Of a stretch of 14,651 bases of DNA, positions 1 through 8,150 are shown piece after piece. The DNA is from JAAYHV01 sp035268985. Its GTDB lineage: Bacteria > Bacillota > Clostridia > Peptostreptococcales > Anaerovoracaceae. Every line of letters begins with the position of its first letter. Position 1 is the first letter of the stretch. The stretch covers positions 1 to 14,651 of the forward strand of contig DATFJV010000108.1 in NCBI GenBank assembly GCA_035268985.1, given 5' to 3'. The position numbers were made by a program, and so were the translations under genes. The notes under the pieces are model-generated. The model did no database searches. It saw only the letters and a program-made list of their open reading frames with translations, and had not been told where the DNA came from.

Positions 1-84
1 TGAAATTGAACCGCCGTGTACGGAACCGTACGCACGGTGTTGTGAGAAGTCGGGAAATTAACTAATTTCCTCTCCTAGTCGATT
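1..84 (+). mobile_element. 3' end of a group II intron (domains V and VI), probably class IIC
   Basis: Positions 9-41 fold as a domain V hairpin. The lower stem pairs 12-18 with 33-39, there is a two-base bulge (C31-G32) on the 3' side, and a 4-bp upper stem is closed by a GAAC tetraloop. The catalytic triad reads CGC (12-14) with the G in a G-T wobble, as I recall for class IIC introns. Positions 44-80 resemble domain VI: an inner stem 53-59/64-70 and a plausible bulged branch-point A at 77, seven bases before the end. The intron ends about CGATT (81-85). No reverse transcriptase is visible; it would lie to the left of the window. The intron reads opposite to gdhA and stops about 13 bp from its stop codon. 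The exact 3' junction is uncertain by one or two bases. Confidence 0.72.
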
Positions 85-97
85 TATTTATACTAGT

Positions 98-1441
98 TTA
101 TAATATGCCTTGTGCTATCATAGCATCTGCAACTCTTTCAAAACCAGCAATATTTGCTCCAGCTATTAAGTCATAACCAAAACCATACTTTGCGGAAGCT
201 TCTGCTGAGCTATTGTGAATATTGATCATAATTTGCTCCAATTGTGCATATACTTGTTCAGGCGTAAATACTGTTTTACCAGCGTTTTGTCCCATTTCGA
301 TACATGAACATGCAACTCCTCCTGCATTTGCTGCTTTAGAAGGTCCAATTATAACTCCATTCTTTTTTAGATAACTAAGAGCATCATTGGATGTAGGCAT
401 GTTAGCTCCTTCACAAAGATATTTGCATTCGTTAGCTACCATTTTTTCAGCATCTTCCATAAGAATTTCGTTTTGAGTAGCGCAAGGTATATAAATATCA
501 GCCTTAACGCCCCATGGTTTTTCATTTGCTACAAATTGAGCTGTAGGATATTCATCTACAAATGGTGAACAAATATTTTTGCCAGAAGCTCTAAGCTTTA
601 ACATAGTTTTAGCTTTTTTAGTAGTTATGCCTCTTTCATCATAAATATATCCATCTGGCCCGGATATTGTAACAACCTTAGCTCCCAATTCATTTAATTT
701 AAGCACGGTACCCCAAGCTACATTACCAAAACCTGAAACAGCTACAGTTTTATTTTTTAAAGTTTCACCATGTCTTTTTAGCATTTCTCTTAAGAAGAAA
801 ACTATGCCGAATCCAGTTGCTTCAGTTCTACCGTTAAGGCCACCATAACATAAGCCTTTTCCAGTAATAACTCCTTCATATCTGTCAGTTAATTTTTTGT
901 ATTGGCCAAACATATAACCTATTTCTCTAGCGCCAACGCCTAGGTCACCTGCAGGAACATCTGTTTCAGGCCCAATATGCCTAAATAATTCAGACATAAA
1001 TGCTTGGCAGAATCTCATTATTTCTCCATCCGATTTCCCATTTGGGTCAAAATCAGAACCACCTTTACCCCCGCCTAGAGGAAGGCCAGTCAAACTGTTT
1101 TTAAATACTTGTTCAAATCCTAGAAATTTAACTACTCCAGAATATACAGATGGTGCAAATCTTAAACCGCCTTTGTAAGGTCCTATCGCGCTGCTGAATT
1201 GATATCTAAAGCCACGATTTACTTGAACATTTCCTTCATCATCTATCCAAGTTACCTTGAAAGTGATTCCTCTTTCTGGTTCAATAAGTCTTTCAACTAT
1301 TCCATTTTCAACATATTTAGGATTAGCCTCTAAAACAGGCTCTAATGAAGTTAATACTTCTTCGACGGTCTGTATAAATTCAGGCTCTCCTGGATTTCTT
1401 TTTTTAGCAATATCAATGTATTGTTGAGTTATATTTGCCAT
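98..1441 (-). CDS. gdhA: Glutamate dehydrogenase, hexameric, probably NAD+-dependent
   Basis: Interconverts L-glutamate and 2-oxoglutarate plus ammonium in the cytoplasm. At 447 residues it has the usual length of the small hexameric class. Substrate-site residues are visible: K90 in PYKGGLRF, K114, K126 in GGGKGGSDFDP and catalytic D166 in PAGDLGVG. The Rossmann fold starts with SGFGNVAWG (236-244) and the second strand ends SGPDGYIYD. F238, P262 and D263 match the residues I recall as setting NAD+ preference in the Clostridium symbiosum enzyme, so NAD+ is the likelier cofactor; that part is inference. The ATG is preceded by AAAGGAG (1448-1454) and a good promoter at 1483-1511. It is monocistronic and divergent from pcrA. 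Only 13 bp separate its stop codon from a group II intron end, and no terminator lies between. Confidence 0.95.
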   Translation of the reverse strand: MANITQQYIDIAKKRNPGEPEFIQTVEEVLTSLEPVLEANPKYVENGIVERLIEPERGITFKVTWIDDEGNVQVNRGFRYQFSSAIGPYKGGLRFAPSVYSGVVKFLGFEQVFKNSLTGLPLGGGKGGSDFDPNGKSDGEIMRFCQAFMSELFRHIGPETDVPAGDLGVGAREIGYMFGQYKKLTDRYEGVITGKGLCYGGLNGRTEATGFGIVFFLREMLKRHGETLKNKTVAVSGFGNVAWGTVLKLNELGAKVVTISGPDGYIYDERGITTKKAKTMLKLRASGKNICSPFVDEYPTAQFVANEKPWGVKADIYIPCATQNEILMEDAEKMVANECKYLCEGANMPTSNDALSYLKKNGVIIGPSKAANAGGVACSCIEMGQNAGKTVFTPEQVYAQLEQIMINIHNSSAEASAKYGFGYDLIAGANIAGFERVADAMIAQGIL

Positions 1442-1482
1442 TTCCTACTCCTTTATAATTAATTATGCGTTATATCGCTAAC

Positions 1483-1511
1483 AATATAACACTAAAAAAC
1501 AAGGTAGTCAA
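1483..1511 (-). promoter_or_regulatory. Sigma-A-type promoter of gdhA
   Basis: On the minus strand a TTGACT -35 box (1506-1511) and a TATATT -10 box (1483-1488) are separated by exactly 17 bp. They lie about 40 bp upstream of the gdhA ATG. This is one of the two best promoter matches in the window. Confidence 0.75.
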
Positions 1512-1514
1512 TAG

Positions 1515-1553
1515 TTTTGTATACAAAATTCAATTGTATTTTATTTCATACAA
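1515..1553. promoter_or_regulatory. Cluster of TTGTAT/ATACAA half-sites upstream of the gdhA -35 box (candidate operator)
   Basis: Positions 1515-1528 form a perfect 14-bp palindrome (TTTTGTATACAAAA) starting 3 bp beyond the gdhA -35 box. A second inverted pair, TTGTAT (1534-1539) and ATACAA (1548-1553), follows. Repeated dyads in this position suit an activator or a repressor-type transcription factor. The regulator is unknown, and AT-rich palindromes can arise by chance. Confidence 0.45.
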
Positions 1554-1586
1554 TAACCCCTTGAAAAACTTGAATTTCAAGGGTTA
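1554..1586. repeat. 12-bp inverted repeat between divergent gdhA and pcrA
   Basis: Arm 1554-1566 (TAACCCCTTGAAA) pairs with 1575-1586 (TTTCAAGGGTTA), with one bulged C and an 8-base loop. Neither strand carries a proper T-tract after it, and no gene ends here, so it is not an ordinary terminator. Function is unknown; it abuts the half-site cluster on its left. Confidence 0.6.
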
Positions 1587-1641
1587 GAGTTTATTAAGAA
1601 AAAGAAAAACATAAAAAGCAAGAGTGTAATTGCACCTCTAA

Positions 1642-1652
1642 TATGGTACAAT
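1642..1652 (+). promoter_or_regulatory. Extended -10 promoter of pcrA
   Basis: TATGGTACAAT contains a TGn extended -10 and TACAAT (1647-1652). There is no convincing -35 box at 17 bp. It lies 31 bp upstream of the pcrA ATG. Confidence 0.5.
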
Positions 1653-1683
1653 TAAAATAAACATTTTAAGCCTTGGAGGAACA

Positions 1684-3930
1684 ATGAATTATAGTTATTT
1701 AAATGACAATCAAGTCAAAGCAGTTAAACAAATAGAAGGACCGTTATTAATACTTGCTGGAGCAGGGAGTGGAAAAACTAGTACAATGACAAGTAGGATA
1801 GCATATATGTTGGAGTGCGGTATTAAACCATATAGTATATTAGCGGTTACTTTTACAAATAAAGCGGCTAACGAAATGAAAAACAGAGTTTTTGATTTAA
1901 CCGGTGAAAATAATGGTTTATGGATAATGACGTTTCATTCTATGTGCTTGAGGATTTTAAGATATAATAGCGATGTAATAGGCTATAAACCGGGCTTTGT
2001 TGTGTATGATGAAAGTGACAAAAAAACAGCATTGAGGAGCATTATTAAAGAAAATGATTTGGATGATAAAATATATACGGTGGCGTATTTAAATAAGATA
2101 ATAAGTGGATGTAAGGAAAAAGCCATGTCACCAGAAGAATATCTTAAAGAAAATGATGGTTATGATATTCGAAGTAAGAAAGTTTACTCGGCATATAAAA
2201 GTTATGCTACATTGCTTAGGAAAAACAATGCAATGGATTTTGACGACCTTTTGTTGAACTGTGTTAAACTTTTTGAAAAAGAAGATCAAGTACTATCATA
2301 TTATCAAAATAAATTTAAATATATTATGGTGGATGAATACCAAGATACAAACTTTTTGCAATATAAAATAATACAGTATTTATCGAAAACTTACAGAAAT
2401 TTGTGTGTTGTTGGAGATGATGACCAGTGTATTTACGAATGGAGAGGGGCAGACATAAGGAATATTCTCAATTTTGAAAAGGATTTTCCTGAAGCAACAA
2501 TTATTAAATTGGAACAAAATTATAGGTCAGATAATAATATTTTGAATTTAGCAAATTCAGTTATAAAAAATAACGTGGGCCGTAAGAGAAAAACTTTATG
2601 GTCTCAAAAAAACGTTGGAGATAAAATTACATATGCAAGATTGGATAATGAAAAAGCAGAGGCAAGATATATTGCAAGCGAAATATGCAGTTTAAAAGAG
2701 AAGGGTTATGAATATAAAGAGATAGCCATTTTATATAGAAAAAATGTTTTATCTAGAACTTTAGAAGAATGCTTCCCCAACTATAATATTCCTTATAGAG
2801 TGTTGTCTGGAAAAAGATATTATGATAAAAAAGAAATAAGAGATATGTTAGCATACATGAGATTAATAGAAAATCCTGAAGATGATTTTGCTTTTATAAG
2901 GGTGGTTAATGAACCCAAAAGGGGAATAGGGAAAACTACCATAGATAAAATAAGTGAAATTGCAAAAGATAATGGTGTGGGATGCTTTGAAACATTAAAA
3001 AGTGAAGAAGTTCTAAGCAAACTAACAAAAAAATCTAAACCTTTAGCTATTAAATTCATAAACACTATAGAAACTTGTCGGTCCCAAATGGAAGAAACCA
3101 CATTGGAAGATTTATATGATGCGCTTCTTATTGAAACGGATTACCTAAAAACTCTGGAAATGCAAAACACAATTGAAGCGGACTCAAAAATTGAAAATAT
3201 TATGGAATTTAAATCCGTAATAGCTGGATTTCAAGGTAAGAGTGATGAGTTTCTCGTTGAAGAAGAAATGATGGAAAACGGGATTGAATCCCCAAAAAGA
3301 ACTGAGTTGGGGCTGTTTTTAGAGAACATTACATTAACTGCTGAAATAGATAACCATGATGAAAAAGAAGATGCCGTTGTTCTTATGACTATGCATAGTG
3401 CAAAAGGATTAGAATTTCCGGCCGTATTTATGCCAGGTATGGAAAATGGTGTTTTCCCAGGGAATAATTCATTTGAGAAAGATAAATTGGAAGAGGAACG
3501 CAGACTTTGCTATGTTGGAATAACTAGAGCAAAGAAAAAGCTCTATTTGACAAGTGCAGCAGAGAGAATGCTTTATGGAAAACGTGATTACATGAGGGAA
3601 TCATTGTTTTTAGAGGAAATGGATAGAAGTTTGATGAATGGTGACAGATTAGACAAAGAGGGTCATAAGAAATATCTAAAACCTGACGATGGTTATTATG
3701 GTACTAGTCCACAAAAGCCTTTTGATTCTTTGAAATATGCTAAAAATGGCGTAAAGAATAAAAAGTTTGATAATGATAATATAATTTGTGGTGATATAGT
3801 AAAACATCAAAAATTTGGGAAAGGAATAGTTTTAGAAGTTGATGCTAAAACTATAACTATTCTGTTTGATGACTATGGAAAAAAGAAAATTGGAAAAGGG
3901 TTTGTTAAACTAGAAAAAATAGGAGAATAA
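1684..3930 (+). CDS. pcrA: ATP-dependent DNA helicase PcrA (UvrD/Rep family, SF1A)
   Basis: A 3'-5' DNA helicase used in nucleotide excision repair, rolling-circle replication and removal of RecA filaments or stalled complexes. All superfamily 1A motifs are readable: Q-motif region and Walker A AGAGSGKT (25-32), Ia TFTNKAANEM (56-65), Ib TFHS (83-86), Walker B DEYQDT (217-222), III GDDDQCIYEWRGA (244-256), IV QNYRS (278-282), V MTMHSAKGLEF (about 567) and VI VGITRAKKKLYL (about 610). The last 45 residues (GDIVKHQKFGKG onward) form the Tudor-like C-terminal module typical of PcrA, which contacts RNA polymerase in relatives. Length, 748 residues, is normal. GGAGG sits 6 bp before the ATG. It is the first gene of a rightward run and is followed one base later by ligA. 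Confidence 0.95.
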   Translation: MNYSYLNDNQVKAVKQIEGPLLILAGAGSGKTSTMTSRIAYMLECGIKPYSILAVTFTNKAANEMKNRVFDLTGENNGLWIMTFHSMCLRILRYNSDVIGYKPGFVVYDESDKKTALRSIIKENDLDDKIYTVAYLNKIISGCKEKAMSPEEYLKENDGYDIRSKKVYSAYKSYATLLRKNNAMDFDDLLLNCVKLFEKEDQVLSYYQNKFKYIMVDEYQDTNFLQYKIIQYLSKTYRNLCVVGDDDQCIYEWRGADIRNILNFEKDFPEATIIKLEQNYRSDNNILNLANSVIKNNVGRKRKTLWSQKNVGDKITYARLDNEKAEARYIASEICSLKEKGYEYKEIAILYRKNVLSRTLEECFPNYNIPYRVLSGKRYYDKKEIRDMLAYMRLIENPEDDFAFIRVVNEPKRGIGKTTIDKISEIAKDNGVGCFETLKSEEVLSKLTKKSKPLAIKFINTIETCRSQMEETTLEDLYDALLIETDYLKTLEMQNTIEADSKIENIMEFKSVIAGFQGKSDEFLVEEEMMENGIESPKRTELGLFLENITLTAEIDNHDEKEDAVVLMTMHSAKGLEFPAVFMPGMENGVFPGNNSFEKDKLEEERRLCYVGITRAKKKLYLTSAAERMLYGKRDYMRESLFLEEMDRSLMNGDRLDKEGHKKYLKPDDGYYGTSPQKPFDSLKYAKNGVKNKKFDNDNIICGDIVKHQKFGKGIVLEVDAKTITILFDDYGKKKIGKGFVKLEKIGE

Positions 3931-3931
3931 A

Positions 3932-5869
3932 ATGTTGGAGCCTAGTAAAAGAATCGTTGATTTGATAAAAAAATTAAATAAAGCTTCTGAGGCTTATTAT
4001 GTAAAGGGCGAAGAAGTAATTAGTAATTTGGAATATGACAAACTTTATGATGAATTAGTTTCTTTGGAAATGCAAACAGGGATAATTATGGGTAACAGCC
4101 CAACTCAAAAGGTAGGGTTTGAAGTTGCAGGCAATTTACCTAAGGAAAAACATGGTAAAAAAATGTTAAGTTTGGGCAAGACTAAAGAAAAAGAAGAATT
4201 AGTAAAATGGCTTGGAGATATGGAAGGACTGTTGTCATGGAAGCTAGACGGTCTTACTGTTGTAATTACATATGATGATGGCAAACTCAATAAAGCAGTA
4301 ACAAGAGGGAATGGTGAAATTGGGGAAGTCATAACCGCTAATGCAAGGATGTTTAAAAATTTACCTATTAATATTCCATATAAAGGGAGATTAATCATTC
4401 GAGGAGAAGCGGTTATAAGCTATGAGGATTTTAAAAAAATAAATAATGAAATAATTGAGGTGGAAGGCAAATATAAAAATCCTAGAAACTTATGCAGCGG
4501 AAGTGTTAGACAATTAAACAGTGAAATCACATCTAAGAGAAATGTTAATTTTTATGCATTTTCAATAAGCGAAACTAAGGAAGATTTTAACAATAGCAGA
4601 GAAAATTGCTTAAAATGGTTGGAAAAACTTGGTATTGAAGTTGTCCCATACAAAAAAGTTAATAAGTTGAATTTAATAGATGCAATTGAGGAATATTCTA
4701 GGGGAATAAAATATTTCATAAATCCTTCAGATGGATTGGTTTTAACGTTTGATGATATAAAGTATTCTGAAAATTTGGGCAGTACAGCTAAATTTCCTAG
4801 GGATTCAATAGCGTTTAAATGGGAAGATCAAATAGTAGAAACTGAGATTTTGGAAATTGAATGGAGCCCTTCACGAACCGGATTGTTAAATCCTATAGCT
4901 ATTTTCAAACCTATAGAAATTGAAGGGACGACTGTTAAAAGGGCTAGTTTGCATAACTTAAGTGTTTTGAAAGAATTAAAACTAGGAATAGGTGATATTG
5001 TAAAAGTATATAAGGCTAACATGATAATACCTCAAGTTAGTGAAAATTTAACTAAGTCAGATTCTATAATTATCCCGAAAGAATGCCCGGTTTGCAAAGG
5101 AGAAACAAAGATTATTAATGAAAGTTCTTCGAAAACCTTGATTTGTACTAATCCTCAATGCCCGGCAAAGCAAACAAAAGCCTTTACTTTATTTGTTTCT
5201 AGAGATGCGTTGAATATAGATGGCTTATCTGAAAATACAATATTAAAATTAATGGGAAGAGGACATATAAAGAAGCGAGAGGATCTTTTCAGAATAGGAG
5301 AGTTTAAAGATGAAATAGCAGAAATGGAAGGTTTTGGTGAAAAATCAGTAAATAATCTTTTGTCAGCATTGGAAAGTGCTCGCAAAACTACTCCGGAAAG
5401 AGTTTTATATGCATTGGGAATACCAGGAGTTGGAGTTGCTAATGCCAAGTTGATTTGCAGATATTGTGAAAACAACTGGAATAAAATAGTTAACCTTAAA
5501 TACGAGGAATTAATCAAAATTGATGGCATTGGCAAGGTAATTGCCAATGACTTTGTGAAATATTTTGAATCAAATAATATTGAAGGTATTATTAATAACC
5601 TTGAGATTGATGAAACTTTTGAAAAAACGGAAAAAATATTGGAAGGGAAAACGTTTGTAATTACAGGGAGCTTAATTTCTTACGGTAATAGGGATGAATT
5701 AAAAAAATTAATTGAATCAAAAGGCGGTAAAGTTGCCAATGCAGTTACAAATAAAACTTCATATCTGGTTAACAATGATATTAATTCAAATTCTGGCAAG
5801 AATAAAAAAGCAAAAGAATTAAATATACCCATAATAAATGAAGAAATGTTAGGTGATTTGCTTAAATAA
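3932..5869 (+). CDS. ligA: NAD+-dependent DNA ligase, divergent LigA lineage
   Basis: Seals nicks in duplex DNA using NAD+. Domain order is canonical: Ia domain (1-60), adenylation domain (about 65-300) with nucleophile K104 in KLDG, OB fold (about 305-375), zinc finger with C385, C388, C405 and C410, helix-hairpin-helix repeats (about 420-560) and a BRCT domain (570-645). It is slightly shorter than the usual 665-670 residues. Several nucleotide-contact positions differ from textbook LigA: N32 for Asp in the Ia domain, S102 for the Glu two before the nucleophile, RGNG for RGDG (125-128), and T272 for the motif IV Lys (DGLVLTF). The motif V lysine K296 and RGE E159 remain. The start follows the pcrA stop by one base, with AGGAG inside the pcrA end, so translation is probably coupled. 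I recall related clostridial proteins with the same changes, so it is likely an active branch rather than a decayed gene. Confidence 0.92.
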   Translation: MLEPSKRIVDLIKKLNKASEAYYVKGEEVISNLEYDKLYDELVSLEMQTGIIMGNSPTQKVGFEVAGNLPKEKHGKKMLSLGKTKEKEELVKWLGDMEGLLSWKLDGLTVVITYDDGKLNKAVTRGNGEIGEVITANARMFKNLPINIPYKGRLIIRGEAVISYEDFKKINNEIIEVEGKYKNPRNLCSGSVRQLNSEITSKRNVNFYAFSISETKEDFNNSRENCLKWLEKLGIEVVPYKKVNKLNLIDAIEEYSRGIKYFINPSDGLVLTFDDIKYSENLGSTAKFPRDSIAFKWEDQIVETEILEIEWSPSRTGLLNPIAIFKPIEIEGTTVKRASLHNLSVLKELKLGIGDIVKVYKANMIIPQVSENLTKSDSIIIPKECPVCKGETKIINESSSKTLICTNPQCPAKQTKAFTLFVSRDALNIDGLSENTILKLMGRGHIKKREDLFRIGEFKDEIAEMEGFGEKSVNNLLSALESARKTTPERVLYALGIPGVGVANAKLICRYCENNWNKIVNLKYEELIKIDGIGKVIANDFVKYFESNNIEGIINNLEIDETFEKTEKILEGKTFVITGSLISYGNRDELKKLIESKGGKVANAVTNKTSYLVNNDINSNSGKNKKAKELNIPIINEEMLGDLLK

Positions 5870-5890
5870 ATGTTGTAAGTAAGACTACTT

Positions 5891-5899
5891 TGTTATAAA
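5891..5899 (+). promoter_or_regulatory. Possible extended -10 promoter before mgtE
   Basis: TGTTATAAA fits TGn plus a TATAAA -10 box. The only nearby -35 candidate (TTGTAA, 5873-5878) is too close at 15 bp. It could start mgtE transcription independently of pcrA-ligA. The 61-bp gap has no terminator hairpin. Confidence 0.35.
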
Positions 5900-5930
5900 A
5901 TACATTGATAGGGATTTAGGGGGTGAAGCG

Positions 5931-7313
5931 ATGAATAGAAAAAGAGATATAGCTATTTTAGAATCAAGGGAAAAAATATTTAAATACTTGAATGAAAAAC
6001 ATTATTTTAAATGTCGCGATGAGCTTCTTAAATACCATGAAGTAGATATAGCTGAATTTTTGGAAGACATAATTGAGGAAATTGGAATAAAAAAATCAGT
6101 AATAATGTTCAGACTACTTCCAAAGGATATTTCTGTTGAAGTTTTTTCATATTTACCAAAAGATAATCAATTGGATATAATTAAAGGCATAACAGACGTT
6201 GAAATCGAATATATTTTAGATGAGATGGATTTCGATGATATGATTGACGTGATGGAAGAATTGCCTGCAAATATAGTAAACAAGATACTTGAAAATACTC
6301 CAAAGAATGAAAGATCATTGATAAATACTTTTTTGAATTATAAAAATGATAGCGCAGGTAGTTTGATGACCCCAGACTACATTAGCCTTTCTAAAAGCAT
6401 GACAGTTAGAGAAGCGCTCAGTTATATTCGAGATGTGGGTATGGATTCAGAAACCATATATACTTGCTATGTTAAAGATGCGGGTCGAAAATTGATAGGT
6501 ATTATTTCTTTGAGAACCTTGGTAGTGTCTGATAAAGACTTGAAGCTTTCACATATAATGCAAGAAGATTATGTTTGTGTTAATGTAAATGACGACCAAG
6601 AACAAGTATCTGATGAATTTAAAAAATATGGATTTTTAGCAATACCAGTAGTAGACAATGAGCATAGATTAGTAGGAATAATTACCGTAGATGATATATT
6701 AGATGTAATGGAAGAAGAAGCCACCGAGGATATGGAAAGAATGGGTGGTGTAATTGATATAGAAGACAAAAAATATATTGATATGAGTGTATGGAACCAC
6801 GTTAAAGCTAGGCTTCCTTGGTTGTTATTATTAATGTGTTCTTATTTGATTACAGGTACAATTATCACTAGATTTGAAGATGTTCTATCTTCAGTTATAT
6901 GTTTGGTTTCATATATGCCAATGTTAATGGGTACAGGCGGTAACTCTGGCTCTCAATCTTCCACTTTGATTATTCGTGGTATGGCGACTGGCGAAGTAGA
7001 GACAAAAGATGTAATTAAGGTTCTGTGGAAGGAACTTAGGGTTAGTATTGTAATAGGTATAGTGGTAAGCTCAATAAACTTTGCTAGAATTATATGGATA
7101 GATAGCAATTCTATGATGATAGCATTTACGGTTAGTACAGCTATGATGGCAATAGTAATAATTGCTAAACTCATCGGAAGTATGCTTCCTATTATCGCAA
7201 AGAAAATTGGCATAGACCCTGCGCTAATGGCAGGTCCTATGATAGCATCTATTACAGATATGATTGCTTTAGGTACATATTTCCTAATGGCATCGTTGTT
7301 TTTAGGAATTTAA
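5931..7313 (+). CDS. mgtE: Magnesium transporter MgtE
   Basis: Mg2+-gated Mg2+ channel of the inner membrane. The 460 residues divide into the cytosolic N domain of helical repeats (about 1-130), a CBS pair (about 135-265) that senses cytosolic Mg2+, a connecting helix, and five membrane spans (about 288-460). The family pore signature is present as GNSGSQSSTLIIRG (about 335-348; the usual form has GNAGSQ), and an Asp in the last span, D443 in SITDMIALGTYF, corresponds to the pore-lining acidic residue. Length is typical. A strong AGGGGGTG ribosome site precedes the ATG. It follows ligA after 61 bp and ends 15 bp before the transketolase N-subunit, so these genes may share a transcript. No M-box riboswitch fits in the short leader, so regulation is probably through the protein itself. 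Confidence 0.93.
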   Translation: MNRKRDIAILESREKIFKYLNEKHYFKCRDELLKYHEVDIAEFLEDIIEEIGIKKSVIMFRLLPKDISVEVFSYLPKDNQLDIIKGITDVEIEYILDEMDFDDMIDVMEELPANIVNKILENTPKNERSLINTFLNYKNDSAGSLMTPDYISLSKSMTVREALSYIRDVGMDSETIYTCYVKDAGRKLIGIISLRTLVVSDKDLKLSHIMQEDYVCVNVNDDQEQVSDEFKKYGFLAIPVVDNEHRLVGIITVDDILDVMEEEATEDMERMGGVIDIEDKKYIDMSVWNHVKARLPWLLLLMCSYLITGTIITRFEDVLSSVICLVSYMPMLMGTGGNSGSQSSTLIIRGMATGEVETKDVIKVLWKELRVSIVIGIVVSSINFARIIWIDSNSMMIAFTVSTAMMAIVIIAKLIGSMLPIIAKKIGIDPALMAGPMIASITDMIALGTYFLMASLFLGI

Positions 7314-7328
7314 TATAAGGAGGATAAG

Positions 7329-8150
7329 TTGAGAGATTTTAAAGAATTAAAGAAGATAGCTGACAAGATAAGAATTGATGTTATTAAAGCTGTTAATAGT
7401 GCAGGTTCAGGCCATCCCGGGGGGTCGCTAAGTGCAGCAGATATAATTACTGCCCTCTACTTTGATGAAATGAATGTTGATCCAAAAAACCCAAATATGG
7501 AAGGAAGAGATAAGTTTGTTTTGTCAAAGGGACATGCTTGCCCAGCACAATATGCGGCATTAGGCGAAAAGGGATATTACCCAGTAGAAGACATGATGAG
7601 CTTAAGAAAAGTAGGAAGTAAATTTCAAGGGCATCCTAATATGCATTATGTAAAAGGAATTGAAATGTCTACGGGTTCTTTGGGACAAGGGTTTTCTGCT
7701 TCAGTTGGAATGGCATTAGCGTATAAGATTGATGAGAAAAGCGGAAGAATTTATACGCTTTTGGGAGATGGAGAGCTGCAAGAAGGAATAGTATGGGAAG
7801 CTGCAATGTCAGCATCTCATTATAAACTTGATAATATGGTTGCCATTGTTGATTGGAATGGTTTGCAGATAGATGGTAATAACGATGATGTAATGACCGT
7901 GAAGCCTGTTGATGAAAAATTCAAATCATTTGGTTGGAATGCAATATCCATAGATGGACATGACTTTGAACAAATATTTAATGCGTTTGATTCGGCGAGA
8001 AAGAACAAAGGCAAACCCACTGTAATAATTGCAAAAACTCATAAAGGTAAAGGGGTATCATTTATGACTGATGAAGCGGGTTGGCATGGGAAAGCTCCTA
8101 ATGAGGAAGAGTGTAAGAAAGCCATATTAGAATTAGGGGGTGAAATATAA
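7329..8150 (+). CDS. Transketolase, N-terminal (TPP-binding) subunit
   Basis: Half of a split transketolase, which moves two-carbon ketol units in the non-oxidative pentose phosphate pathway. The 273 residues cover the thiamine diphosphate pyrophosphate-binding domain: GSGHPGGS (27-34) and SKGHACPAQ (about 67-75) with their active-site histidines, and the GDG...N motif (GDGELQEG about 145, ending at DWNGLQ about 175) that holds Mg2+ and TPP. The start is TTG at 7329, chosen because AAGGAGGAT lies at the right distance and the protein begins like its homologues. The stop overlaps the next start (TAATG), so the two subunits are translationally coupled and probably form a heterotetramer. Split forms are common in Firmicutes and archaea. 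Confidence 0.93.
   Translation: MRDFKELKKIADKIRIDVIKAVNSAGSGHPGGSLSAADIITALYFDEMNVDPKNPNMEGRDKFVLSKGHACPAQYAALGEKGYYPVEDMMSLRKVGSKFQGHPNMHYVKGIEMSTGSLGQGFSASVGMALAYKIDEKSGRIYTLLGDGELQEGIVWEAAMSASHYKLDNMVAIVDWNGLQIDGNNDDVMTVKPVDEKFKSFGWNAISIDGHDFEQIFNAFDSARKNKGKPTVIIAKTHKGKGVSFMTDEAGWHGKAPNEEECKKAILELGGEI

Noticed and set aside
5155..5547. Open frame of 130 codons on the minus strand inside ligA
   Set aside because: It is antisense to the conserved HhH region, has no ribosome site, and its translation shows no recognisable domain.
5870..5930. M-box type Mg2+ riboswitch ahead of mgtE
   Set aside because: Only 61 bp are available and no multi-stem structure or terminator can be drawn.
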